DNA of 64,000 bases, from NCBI GenBank assembly GCA_946122785.1, contig CAMGYJ010000005.1, forward strand, positions 40,538,002 to 40,602,001, written 5' to 3'. Positions 1 through 10,751 of this stretch are shown here, piece after piece. The notes below the pieces were generated by a model. The model was given only the letters and a program-made list of their open reading frames with translations. It searched no databases and had not been told where the DNA came from. Both the position numbers and the translations under genes were made by a program. Position 1 is the first letter of the stretch; the number at the start of each line of letters is the position of its first letter. This stretch comes from Linum tenue (taxonomy: Eukaryota; Streptophyta; Magnoliopsida; Malpighiales; Linaceae).

Positions 1-868
1 TAAATATCTGATAATATAAGATATAGAGATATTACATAAATAAGATATAGAGGAAAGAAGGTAAAAACGTTGACATAAAATAAGAGGGTAAATTGCATGG
101 TTAGTCACTGAGATTACAAAAAAACATTCACATTTAGTCACTAGAAATATTTTATTCCAATAATTTCGAATTGTTTAACAGTTCAAGTTTGGTCAATTTC
201 CGTTACCTTCCGTTAGTCTCCGTTAACAGCGTTAGTTTTTTGTTAATGTGGCTAACAAAAAAGTCTAATCACCCAAATTTAACTTGAAAATTAAAAAAAC
301 CAACCCGCCATATCTTATAACCCGCCCCGTCATAAAATTCAACCCAACCCATGACCCAAACCCTACTTTATTTCCCCCGCCTGCAGCTTCATCAAATTTT
401 TTACGAGCAAGGTTGTCAACCCGCGGGTCGACCCACTTTGACCCTGACCCGATGAGAAAAACGGGCCGCACACACCCGCCGGATCGACCGTTATAACTGT
501 TGGGGATAGGGTGGAGAGTAGTGGTTTAGTAATTTTAATTTAGGAAGTGTTTGTTTTGGTTACAATTTCAAATTTAAAATTGGACAAATATGTAAATTAC
601 CCTATAATGTTATGACGACAAATAGTAATTATAGGACGACATTTAGCATTTCAGAATCTTTTCATGTCTCTGCTCTCAGATTATTTACAGGCAAAGTAGA
701 ATATGGTTACTCGGCCAAACCTCCTTTGCCATCTTCCATATGTTAAACTAACAAAATATTCTTTGAGATAATTAAAATCACTTCAACTAGGATTTAAACT
801 TTCACATTAAGTTCAATACAAATTAGAAATAATTAACAATTCATTACTATATTGTGTAAAACAATAAT
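1..868. other. AT-rich intergenic DNA with decayed transposon ends
   Basis: No supported gene. Around 86-245 the sequence resembles one end of a MULE-type MITE, with phrases such as TTAGTCACT and a run of CCGTTA words, but no matching inverted end was found. Positions 410-490 carry a G/C-rich segment beginning AAGGTTGTCAACCCGCGGG, which recurs near 32971 and, inverted, near 36453. The short ORFs here are shadows of that repeat. Confidence 0.5.
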
Positions 869-891
869 TATATATATATATATATATATAT
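868..891. repeat. (TA)n microsatellite
   Basis: An uninterrupted run of about eleven TA dinucleotides in AT-rich DNA, with no associated gene. Confidence 0.9.
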
Positions 892-938
892 GAAAATATA
901 CTTAAAATTTAAAGAACTTAATTGATCTCACTTGAAAT

Positions 939-1146
939 TAAAAACTTAAAAATCAATAGACCAAAACTAAACATGTTATTTCATTTGTTTAATCAAATGA
1001 AAAACATACACTAGCAATGATTCGCGTTACTTCAATGTTAAAATCTTAACAAATTAAAAACTTAAAAATCAATTGACCAGAACTAAACAGTTTATTTCAT
1101 TTGTTTAATCAAATGAAAACAATATAAAACTACACTACCAATGGTT
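939..1146. repeat. Imperfect two-copy tandem duplication
   Basis: Two copies of about 85 bp lie about 118 bp apart. Both contain AAAAACTTAAAAATCAAT, then CCA(A/G)AACTAAAC, TTTATTTCATTTGTTTAATC and a CAATG(A/G)TTC end. No coding potential was seen. Confidence 0.7.
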
Positions 1147-1171
1147 CTCAGCAAAATTGATTTGCTATGAC

Positions 1172-1697
1172 TAGGGTTGTTAATGAACCAAGCCGATCAT
1201 GAACGTCTCGGCGTCCGACTCGAGAAATCGTTTGAAACTCGATTAGTCTTAATCAAATCGGCTCGCAAACAAGCTCGTTAACTAAACGAGCCGAACTTGA
1301 GCCATACCATGTTCAGCTCGAAAGCTCGCGAACAAGCTCATTTAACATTTTGGCATAAGAAAGGATTAGAATTCATGGATTTTATGTATTGAAATTGAGA
1401 TAAAATTGTGTTTTATTTTGCTAGACTTTGCTACAGGTTTGAATGTAATTTTGTGCCCAGTTCTAGGTCAATCTTGAGTTATTATGAACATTTTATGAGG
1501 TTTACTCGATTTTGGGATCGATAACCTTATTTAACGAGTCGAGCTCGAACCGAGTCGAGCTTTCATTTTTATAAATGAGGCGAACTCGAGCTTGCATATT
1601 AAAGCTCGTGACGAACACGAGCCGAGCTCGAGCTTGGAAATATATTAACGAGCCGAGCCCGAACTATGGCAAAGCTCGACTCGGCTCGGCTCATTAA
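1172..1697. mobile_element. MITE rich in GAGCTCG/CGAGCC words (hAT-like)
   Basis: The left end TAGGGTTGTTAATGAACC and the right end GGCTCGGCTCATTAA are inverted relatives. The interior is packed with GAGCCGAGC-type words on both strands. The 7-mer CTATGAC flanks both ends (1165-1171 and 1698-1704), a plausible TSD. There is no ORF. This type of GAGCCGAG repeat is common in plant genomes; the hAT assignment is inferred from the TAGGG-type terminus and is uncertain. Confidence 0.55.
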
Positions 1698-1704
1698 CTA
1701 TGAC

Positions 1705-2417
1705 CAAGGAACCAAACCACAACAACGAAATGATGCTACACTCATGCATCCGCTAGGCTGCTAATTGTTTCTTTGCTAATTCGCGGCATGCTTGTTGAAT
1801 TTATCCACTCACCTATTATAGGGGGACCGGGGCTCTCCGGACCTGCTGTAGTTCTACCCCGGCCAAAAGACAATTGAACCCTTTCACGGTGTGATTAGTT
1901 GTGACAATTTGAATTAAATACACTAATTTAATTCAATTAATTCACCAAAAATTCAACTAATATGATCATTAAGTCCAAATTCAATTGAATTGGTGGATTC
2001 ATATCTATAGATATGATTCATCAATAATTGAAAAATTATAATTTAGTACCTATACTTTGTATATTATACAGTTCGATGCCTAAATTTTTAATGAAAAATA
2101 CTATTCAAATAATTTAGGTGCAAAAATAGATTGGCTTTTCTCTTATGAGTGACCTATAACGTACCCTAACTTTCTAAAACCTTGCAACTTCTTCATTTCA
2201 CTTCACTTGTACACATGTATTTCCCGGACAAGATTTGATGGTGGCTAAAGCAGAGAATTAGGTGGATATGAAGTCGGCCTGCTCTAACATTTCAATCTCC
2301 AAAAACATATAAGTCGATGTGGAATCCATCTCATCAGCGGGCACACAAGTAGTTAATTTGACAGAGTGCTTAACTAAGCAAGTGCGCTTTATCGTACGGC
2401 TGCCTCTCCGAGCCAAC
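1705..2417. other. Gene-free spacer
   Basis: AT-rich sequence with no convincing ORF, RNA gene or terminal repeat. A short G/C-rich patch (about 1818-1865) shows no recognisable signal. Confidence 0.5.
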
Positions 2418-3356
2418 GTCGCAATTAGAGGTGTCAATCGGGCGGGTTCAGGTTGGGTTCATTCGGGTTGCGGGTTGGTCGGGTTGCGAGTCGATCGAAT
2501 TGTGGGTTGGTTGGGTTCGGGTCAATCGGGTTGCGGGTCAATCGGTTTACTGGTAAATCGGGTGCGGGTCAATCGGGTTACGGGTCGGGCGGTTTGGATT
2601 GCGGATTTTACGGACCAGAACATCGCGTTACTTTTAAGTGATTACTAGTAAGTCGTAAATCAGTCACATGCTGCTAAACTACTACACCACCACCGCCGCT
2701 GTTGGCATGAATGAAAGTAAATATTTATTGCACAGAGCTCGCTATCTCTTCTGCCGTGAACCTTCCCTCACTTTCAACCTATACCGCACCCGCATAACAC
2801 ACACTAATAAGTAGTCCATGGAAATTGGCATAACGAACAAAACAAACATTAATAACCAACAACTTCACCTCCACGTCAGCCAAACAGTCGAGCAGAAAAA
2901 GTTCATTTATTTTCTAATGCCTACCTTTTCTCTCTACGATTGGAGAGCCCAAAAAGGACCCGGAAAATGAAAAGAGTTTGGCGCCTGGTGGTGGTCATGA
3001 AATTTTAGAATTGGCAAAGGCCCGGGAAACGAAAAATCATTTGGCGGGTTATCAAAATGAAACGGTTTTCTTAAATTTCTATTTTCTAGCTATTGGTGAG
3101 GGTATTATCTTCTCGTTCTATGATTTTATTTTAGATGGGATCTTGTTCTATGATTCACATGTAATAATAATGAGAAAAATATGGATCTCGTTCTAGATGG
3201 GAAGAGAAGGCTAAAATACACGTAAATAAACTCTCGTGATTATAGCTATATAATCAATTACGGGAAATTTTACCGTGAATATTAGTATACTTCTTAGTAC
3301 GGGAAACACTACCGTGAATAAGATCCCGTGACTAAAAACTAGTTTTCCTGTAGTGC

Positions 3357-3870
3357 TTATACCCTAACCCATTAAACTAACCATATCCCTATACATCGAC
3401 TCTATAGTCTATATACCCTAAACCCCTAATGGTTTGATTCATGAACACATGTTAATAAGAAAAGTTGATCTTATTAGTTATGATTTTGACTAACCGTGGT
3501 CAAACCATTAATATCTTATACCCTAACCCATTATGTACCCGTTACACTAACCATATATCCTATACATCGACTCTATAGTCTATATAACCTAAACATCGAC
3601 TCTATAGTCTATATACCCTAAACCCCTAATGGTTTGATTCATGAACATATGTTAATAATAAAAGTTGATCTTATTAGTTATAAGTTATTATTTTGAGTTT
3701 TTGACTAATCGTGCCTAAATCATTAATATTTAATACCTAATTAGTTATAAGTTATTATTTTGAGTTTTTGACTAATTGTGCCTAAACAATTAATATTTAA
3801 TACCTTATACCCTAACCCATTATATACCCTATACACCAACTTATATTTAATACCTTAATTTAAACGGCAA
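3357..3870. repeat. Degenerate tandem repeat block inside the hAT element
   Basis: The phrases ACCCTAACCCATTA, CATCGACTCTATAGTCTATAT and CCCCTAATGGTTTGATTCAT recur in order about 180 bp apart, with shorter internal duplications of the CATCGACTCTATAG and GTTATTATTTTGAG units. The ACCCTAACCC words resemble telomere-like repeats only by chance, since the period is far longer than 7 bp. Non-coding. Confidence 0.75.
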
Positions 3871-4028
3871 CTAAAAAAAAGTAGACCGTTAATAATGTAA
3901 AAAAATCTTCACTAGGTATCGAAAAACTAAACTCTGTTTACTAATCACTAATTCACCAAACACCCATTAACCAACTCTGCTACCTCACAATTCGATTTCC
4001 TCACCACACTGCTACCTCACTTCGATTT

Positions 4029-4229
4029 TGTCTGATACTCTTGAAGCTGTTGTGACAACTCGTAATTGGATACGAGGATACCAAATGGGTAAGAAAAAAC
4101 AAATTTTTATATTTGTACTGAACAAACTATTCTCTTTTTCTTATTATTTTCTTTTCACTGATTAATTGTACAGATGATGATGATGAAGATACGACTCGTG
4201 ATGGAGAAGAAGTAAAGCTTCTAGAGTGA
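4029..4229 (+). pseudogene. hAT transposase C-terminal remnant
   Basis: Two short exons can be joined. The first (4029-4088) reads LSDTLEAVVTTRNWIRGYQM and ends at a GTAAG donor. The second (about 4174-4229) follows a TACAG acceptor and encodes an acidic tail DDDDEDTTRDGEEVKLLE plus a stop. The EAVVTTRNWIRG stretch resembles the conserved end of the hAT C-terminal dimerisation region, where a Trp follows an Arg/Asn-type motif, and the acidic tail is also typical. It lies inside an element with hAT-type TSDs, which supports the reading. The catalytic DDE part is absent, so it cannot mobilise anything. A chance ORF cannot be excluded. Confidence 0.45.
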
Positions 4230-4804
4230 TCGTCGTTTGGAATGTCAATTTGTTTTTTGGACATGTTTTATTGATATTTGAGGTCTTGAGACAATATGAA
4301 CTATTATGAATCATGTATTCTTGTTATGATCAGACTTTTGTGAACTATTATTAGTCTTTTTTATGATAGAATCATGAGATTTGGATTTTAAATCTTATAA
4401 TTATCTTATTATGCTAAATTAATATTTTATAATGTTATGTGCACTATTAGGTTGATGATGTATCTAAATCAATATTTGATGATGTTATATGCGTTAATAG
4501 GTTGATGATGTATATTATTATACTAAGTTAATAATTGATGATGTAATGATCAGACTTTAGTGAACCAGGATTTCAAATGTCAACTTATAGAGTTATAGTT
4601 TATCATCATTGAATTCCTTCTATTATAGTCGGGTTGGTCGGGTTACGGGTTCGGGTTAATCGGGTTGCGGGTTGATCGGGTTGCGGGTCGGGCGGGTTAC
4701 GAGTTATTGACTTTTAGTCAAATCGAATTGCGGACGGGTTGCGGGTCGGATTGATCGGGCGGGTTACTCGGTTCGGGTTACATTTTGACAGCTCTAGTCG
4801 CAAT

Positions 4805-5023
4805 CACAGTTCCTTACCATAGCATTTGCATATACAGTCAGCTGCGCTAGTAATTGGTGGGGGTTTGGTTCATCATCCCCTTCCCTTTGCACGCCTACGT
4901 TCAGGTTAGGTTAGGAATCCCCAAACCCTCCCCTACAGGCTAGGCTACAGCATGCCATTGGCCTATGCCCCCTCCAAAATTGTTTTGTGGTCCAAAACCA
5001 GAAGTTAAGAGTATAGATTAGGA
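4805..5023. other. Short gene-free spacer between two transposons
   Basis: Unique-looking sequence between the hAT TSD and the next MITE TSD. No ORF, motif or repeat was recognised. Confidence 0.5.
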
Positions 5024-5033
5024 ATTAAATTAA

Positions 5034-5995
5034 GGGATTTCCTACGGTAACTTAAAGTAAGGTAACTTGAATTTTTTTACCTGCGATAGCAGGTTTCACA
5101 GGTCGCATTACGTAAAATACAATAGACATTACGTAATGGTTACGTAACATATGGTAATCTTACGTAACAGTTGTAAAAGATCATTACGGAAGCCTTACGT
5201 AATAGAATGTGTTTTTACGTAATGAGTATTAACCTCGCGTTACGTAAAATGTTAAGTCATTACGGAAGTCTTACGTAATCCTACTGATTTAACTGTTACG
5301 TAAGTAATAACTTTCGTTACGTAACCTTTACGTAATAGAAGGTCTTTTTACGTAATGAGTATTAACCTTGTGTTACGTAAAGTGTTAAGTCATTACGGAA
5401 GTCTTACGTAACACTTCCTATTTAATTGTTACGTAAGAAATAACTATCCTTTCGTAACCTTTACGTAATGAATGTGTATTTTACGTAACAGTTGTAAAAT
5501 GTCATTACGGAAGCCTTACATAATGGAAGGTCTCTTTACGTCATGATTGTTAATGTCGTGTTACGTAAAGAGCTAAGTCATTACGAAAGCTTTACGTAAC
5601 GCTTCTGATTTCACTGTTACGTAAGAAATAACTATCATTCCGTACCCTTTACGTAATAGAAGGTCTCTTTATGTAATGAGTATTAACCTCACGTTACGTA
5701 AAGTGCTAAGTTATTACGGAAGTTTTACGTAACGCTTCTAATTAAATAATAATTAAAATAAGGAAAGGGTAAAAAAAGGAAAGCAAATAAACTTGAAAAA
5801 GGAAAGGAAAAAACAAAAAATGGTAACTTACGTGGGTGGTGACCGGCCACCCCTTGTTGCCAATGATTTTTTAGTTATTTTTTATTTTTTATTTCTTTAA
5901 TCAATGGTTCAAAATAATTTTGATAGATTTTAACGGTTTAGATCTATGTAAGTTACCTAACTTGAAATTATACCCAAGTTACTGTAGGAAGTCCC
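5034..5995. mobile_element. MULE-like MITE built from TTACGTAA repeats
   Basis: The left end GGGATTTCCTACGGTAACTT is inverted at the right end (GTTACTGTAGGAAGTCCC). The 10-mer ATTAAATTAA flanks both sides (5024-5033 and 5996-6005), within the 8-11 bp TSD range of Mutator-like elements, although the AT-rich target weakens that test. The interior (about 5105-5740) carries dozens of TTACGTAA or near copies, nested in larger units spaced about 133 bp in places and marked by AATGAGTATTAACC. No ORF. Confidence 0.75.
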
Positions 5996-6005
5996 ATTAA
6001 ATTAA

Positions 6006-6868
6006 ATATTAGACGATCCAATCTAGATCACGTTTTTTTGTGTGGTCTGCACCATGTGGATCATATTGATGAAAAAATAAGAAGTTTGTTTAGTCAAGCA
6101 CATAATTAAATAACCGGGGAAAAAAATTATATTTTGACCTTCAAACATAAATTCTAACACGCTTGTATAGTTTAAATACCATAAATGACAAAAACACAAA
6201 GTCAGGGCAATCCAGCTTGCACCTTAACATCATTATATTAAGAGTTATAAGTATAATATGCCCCTCTACTATGTACATTTATCAAACATGTCCCTTTACT
6301 ATTTTTTACATCAAACATGCCCTTGTACTTTGGAAAAATGATCAAACATGTCCCTTTGTATAATCTATAATACACAATTTCTCTTTCAAATTATAAATGA
6401 GACATATTTAGTCATGAACGTACGACATCAACCACCACTAGATGCAAATCCTTTAGTATTATTGGAGATATTCATGATTTGCATACTCGTTTTGACCAAG
6501 TGGAATTTTTTTATGTGCCCCTTTGAAGTTTGTGTAGTTATAAATTTACAAAATCTAAGTACTTCTAAAAGATAGTTTACACTGTGTCTCATCTCAAAGT
6601 TAGTTCAATACTTATTTCTGATAACGAGAAAAATAAATGCAATAGCTAAATGGTGTTTTGTCATATTTGTCCGCCATAAAATGTTGCCAAGTAATTGTCA
6701 AGAATTAGTTGATCCCGATAACATACTGTGTACTAACATACCCCTCAAATGAAAGCCACCATATATGGGGTTGAAGTTTGCACAAGTTCAAACACCATAT
6801 GCTTATCAGAACAGATGAGAGTCATCGGGATTCAGACATAAAACCTCTCAGTCACAGAAGGGTTTAAT
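6006..6868. other. Gene-free region with repeat fragments
   Basis: No credible gene. Around 6255-6360 the phrases CCCCTCTACTATG and CAAACATGTCCCTTT recur; similar wording reappears near 19270 and, inverted, near 20350-20420, so this is a dispersed repeat fragment. At about 6698 TGTCAAGAATTAGTTG resembles the start of the hairpin arm at 6874 and may be an old LTR edge. Confidence 0.45.
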
Positions 6869-6983
6869 ACCATGTCAAGAACCAGTTGGTCTCAATAACC
6901 GAGTTGTTGGGACCAACTCGGTTATTGAGACCAACTGGTTCCCAACAACTCGGTTATTGAGACCAACTGGTTCTTGACATGGT
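6869..6983. repeat. Near-perfect 44-bp inverted repeat with a 27-bp centre
   Basis: The left arm, 6869-6912, is the exact reverse complement of 6940-6983. The 27-bp centre repeats part of the arm again, so the sequence can fold in more than one register. The flank ends in ATACCA immediately before TGTCAAGAACC, which looks like a primer-binding/LTR junction, so this may be two inverted LTR edges. Confidence 0.9.
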
Positions 6984-8080
6984 AATGGTGGCTTTCGTTT
7001 GAGAGGGTATTTTAGTAAACAATATAAAATCCACAATGAAACCTCTTAGGAACTCGAAATATTGGGATCAATTGGTTCTTCATAGTAATACAACAAGGAA
7101 TTGGTTTGGTAACTTTGCTTATAATTCCCTAATTCTTGGAACCAACTCTAATTCAGCCATAACAAATATTCATCCTAAACTCATCCTTTATTCTCCATTT
7201 TCTGCATGTAATTCTCTACCAATTAACAGATGACAAGGTCTCAACCTATTACAAATATTCATCTTCCTCGGTTTCCTTTTATTCATACCGGCCGTCATGC
7301 ATCTACTACAATCAAATACACTAGGAGGTTGTTTGCCTCATGGAATTGGAATGATCAAGCATCTTTCAACAATCCAACGGTCAATGAATCGTGCAACCCA
7401 ATTCCTAATTTTCTATCATCAATCGATTGATTGATGGGCATGAGGATTTTGAAAATCCAAAGTTCAAATAACTTTGGAAGTCTTTGTGGGTTTTCTATTC
7501 AGAAATCCACTATTTGGCTTCACAATACCGTTAGTCTTACAACAGTAGTCTAGTTCTTTGCTAAATCTTGGTGTTACACTAACTACTGTAACTACACAAT
7601 GGAGGGGACGGAAGAAGGTGGTCACTAATTCACTATTACAACACATGCAAGCGGCTGGCTAAACCCCAAAAAACGCGAGAGAAAAACAAGAGCCAACAAT
7701 GGCGAAAGTGACGGAGAGCAAGCTCCACCACCATTCACTATACGTCTATACCGCCAACGCATTCACCGCTCCTCGTTAAAACTTAAAACGTTATCTCTCC
7801 CGCCACTACCAGATCGATCCACCACACGTATCCTCGTCAGCCATTCTACGGCCAGTAATTAATTAATGAATACAACCACGTAAAAATCCACTGTACCCTA
7901 TAGTGACAGCACCTGCCAAAATTATATTCCGTTATAAAAAGGCCTTCGGTACGAGCCCTTCTAGTGTGCTCTATAGCACCCATGCTATAAAAAAGGTGAC
8001 CTGTTGAGGAGGTAAACCCAATAAATGACTGGTCCCACATCATTAATGGCAATCTTGTAAATAATGAATCAATGTATACA
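6984..8080. other. Gene-free region
   Basis: Short ORFs only, none with a recognisable domain. An ATG at about 7699 opens a 26-codon reading frame (MAKVTESKLHHHSLYVYTAN...) that ends without a convincing splice site. No RNA gene was seen. Confidence 0.4.
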
Positions 8081-9575
8081 AGTGTAGGTACAAATTAGAG
8101 TTGTACCATATCGTATAGGTACAAGTTTCAGCTGTACCATTGAAGAATTTGTTTCACAAAGTGTAGGTACAACTTTAAGTTGTACCATTAGTATAGGTAC
8201 AATTTTGAGTTGTACCATGAAGGGATTTATTAGAAAGTGTAGGTACAACTTAAAATTGTACCATGTTATAGGTACAAGTTTGGGTTGTACCATAAAAGAA
8301 TTTTGAGAAAGTGTAGGTACAACTTAAGGTTGTACCATTAGTATAGGTACAATTTTTAGTTGTACCATAAGGGATTTGTTAGAAAGTGTAGGTACAACTT
8401 AAAGTTGTACCATGGTATAGGTACAATTTTGGGTTGTACCATAGAAGGATTTTTAGAAAGTGTAGGTACAACTTAAAGTTGTACCATGGTATAGGTACAA
8501 GTTTGGGTTGTACCATATAAGGATTTTGAAAAAGTGTAGGTACAACTAAAAGTTGTACTATTAGTAATAGGTACAATTTTGAGTTGTACCATAAAGAGAT
8601 TTATTAGAAAGTGTAGGTACAATTTGAAGTTGTACCATTAGTATAGGTTCAATTTTGAGTTGTACCATAAAAGGATTTATTAATAAGTGTAGGTACAACT
8701 TAAAATTGTACCATGTTATAAGTACAAGTTTGGGTTGTACCATAGAAGGATTTTGAGAAAGTGTAGGTACAACTTAAGGTTGTACCATTAGTATAGGTAC
8801 AATTTTTAGTTGTACCATAAAGGGATTTGTTAGAAAGTGTAGGTACAACTTAAGGTTGTACCATTCGTATAGGTACAATTTTTAGTTGTACCTTAAAGGA
8901 ATTTGTTAGAAAGTGTAGGTACAACTTTATGTTGTACCATAGTATAGGTACAAGTTTGGGTTGTACCATAGAAGGATTTTGAAAAAGTGTAGGTACAACT
9001 AAAAGTTGTACCATTAGTATAGGTACAATTATGAGTTGTACCATAAAGAGATTTATTAGAAAGTGTAGGTACAACTTCAAGTTGTACCATTAGTATAGGT
9101 ACAATTTTGAGTTGTACCATAAAAGAACTTTGAGAAAGTGTAGGTACAACTTAAGGTTGTACCATTAGTATAGGTACAATTTTTAGTTGTACTATAAAGA
9201 GATTTGTTAGAAAGTGTAGGTACAACTTAAAGTTGTACCATGGTATAGGTACAAGTTTGGGTTGTACCATAGAACGATTTTTAGAAAGTGTAGGTACAAC
9301 TTAAAGTTGTACCATGGTATAGGTACAAGTTTGGGTTGTACCATAGAAGGATTTTGAGAAAGTGTAGGTACAGCTAAAAGTTGTACCATTAGTATAGGTA
9401 CAATTTTGAATTGTACCATAGAGGGATTTGTTAGAAAGTGTAGGTACAACATTAAGTTGTACTATAGTGTATAGGTACAATTTTTAATTGTACCATAGAA
9501 GATTTTTAGGAAAGTGTAGGTACAACTTTAAGTTTAGTGTAAAGGTACAACTCTAGAAAGTGTAGGTACATCTTA
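8081..9575. repeat. Palindromic minisatellite, about 20 copies of a ~75-bp unit
   Basis: Each unit has two small palindromes: GGTACAACTTAAAGTTGTACC, then GGTACAATTTTGAGTTGTACC, separated by ATTAGTATA and followed by a spacer ending GAAAGTGTA. Neighbouring units start about 74-77 bp apart over 1.5 kb, with point differences and small indels. The period is near a multiple of three, so long artificial minus-strand ORFs appear; these are not genes. Confidence 0.9.
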
Positions 9576-9854
9576 ATTCCACGGCTGTTATTTTGACAAA
9601 ATGAGTTGTGCGAACGTTTGAGTGGCAGCTGTGTGTTTCAATTGAATGTGAGATTTTGACGGGCGTGACAATGACAAGTAGTAGCCGTGAAATTTCCTGG
9701 GATAGTGAGGACTGCTCTTTGCATGTCACGGGACATCTCACGGTCGTGATATTTGCCTGAGGAATGAAGCACTGCTTTTTACATCTCACTTGAGTATTTT
9801 ACGGTCGTGAGATTACCAGTATAAGGTGTCAGATTTCCAGTAGGAGACTTTCAC

Positions 9855-10265
9855 CTGTGGAACATCTCACGGCTTATTCTCACGCCCGTGAGAATTAACA
9901 GATGAGCCGTGAGAAGTACAACATTCAAATCCAAAACACGGCTCATCTCACGGCCGTGATACTGTCGAAGGCAACCCGTGAAAACCTCTGGGAAACTGAG
10001 AAGTGCGTTTTTACATCCACAGTCTCTCTCACGGCCTATCTCACGGCCGTGATATTTGCAGAATTACAAATCCAAAAACACGCCTTCTTTCACGGCCGTG
10101 GGATTTCCAGAATTGGCCGTGAGATTTCCAGAAATAGTCTGCACGGACATTCACCTGTTTGTGAAAACTACAAACTTATGAAAAAGATGATTCATAATGT
10201 TCTCTAAAGCTTGACACGAGCATTACATAGATCCATTCACAATGTTCTCTAGTAACTGTACATCT
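9855..10265. repeat. CACGGCCGTG-rich direct repeat, left copy
   Basis: This ~410-bp block is closely matched by 14404-14850 in the same orientation. Shared phrases include CACGGCTTATTCTCACGCCCG, AAACCTCTGGGAAACTGAGA, CCAGAAATAGTCTGCAC and GACACGAGCATTACATAG. It contains three copies of the 10-bp palindrome CACGGCCGTG. It lies downstream of the minus-strand acidic-repeat gene, as the right copy lies downstream of the FAR1-like remnant, so it may be a shared 3' region of one transposon family. Confidence 0.8.
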
Positions 10266-10751
10266 TATCAGATGAGATACCCTGTTAACAAAAAGTAAAA
10301 CGCAGTCAAAGCATTACATTTGTCTAATAAAACAAGCATCCATAACACGATTAAATCTGTCTAATTAATGCTTAAGTTTAGCTGCATGTAGCCCACACTA
10401 GTGCATCATAATATTCTAATTGGAAAACATACAAGCACAAACGCAAACACACATAGCTAAGTCTAAGGACTTTGGTTGGCTCATCTTCACTACCCATCTT
10501 TCTCGTTAGTGTTCTTGTCCTCGTCTTTGTTTTCCTGGATTTGCTCATCTTCATTGTCCTCGCTAGAGTCACTGCCCTCTTCCTCATTGGTGTCATTGTC
10601 CTCTTCACTGCTTTCCTTGTTTTGTTCATCGTCGTTGCCCTCGTCGTCCTCTTCACTGCTATCTTCCTCATTGGTCCCTTTGTCCTCTTGATTTTTTCCC
10701 TTGTTTTGGTCATCGTCGTTGCCCTCGTCGTCCTCTTCACTGCTGTCTTCC

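Larger units (their letters stand above)
2426..4796. mobile_element. Non-autonomous hAT transposon, 2.37 kb
   Basis: The termini are inverted: TAGAGGTGTCAA on the left, and TTTTGACAGCTCTA on the right. The 8-mer GTCGCAAT lies directly outside both ends (2418-2425 and 4797-4804); an 8-bp TSD is diagnostic of hAT elements. Both subterminal zones (about 2430-2600 and 4625-4785) are arrays of GGGTTGCGGGT-like words, as expected for subterminal transposase-binding repeats. No full transposase ORF is present, only a possible C-terminal remnant near 4.03-4.23 kb. The interior also holds the tandem repeats at 3.36-3.87 kb. Confidence 0.85.

Noticed and set aside
2978..3196. 72-codon ORF MAPGGGHEILELAKARETKN inside the hAT element
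   Set aside because: No homology I can name, starts inside the transposon and quickly becomes AT-rich low-complexity sequence.
3330..3355. Possible CACTA transposon end (TTTTCCTGTAGTG)
   Set aside because: Matches a typical CACTA terminus, but no inverted partner starting CACTAC was found in the surrounding hAT element, and no 3-bp TSD can be set.
3357..3870. Telomere-like repeats (ACCCTAACCC words)
   Set aside because: The words are isolated inside ~180-bp units rather than forming a 7-bp array, so this is not interstitial telomeric DNA.
7846..9452. Series of minus-strand ORFs of 60-81 codons with repeated MVQPKLVPI-type peptides
   Set aside because: They are translations of the palindromic minisatellite; a unit length close to a multiple of three keeps frames open by chance. 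No start context, domain or codon signature supports a gene.
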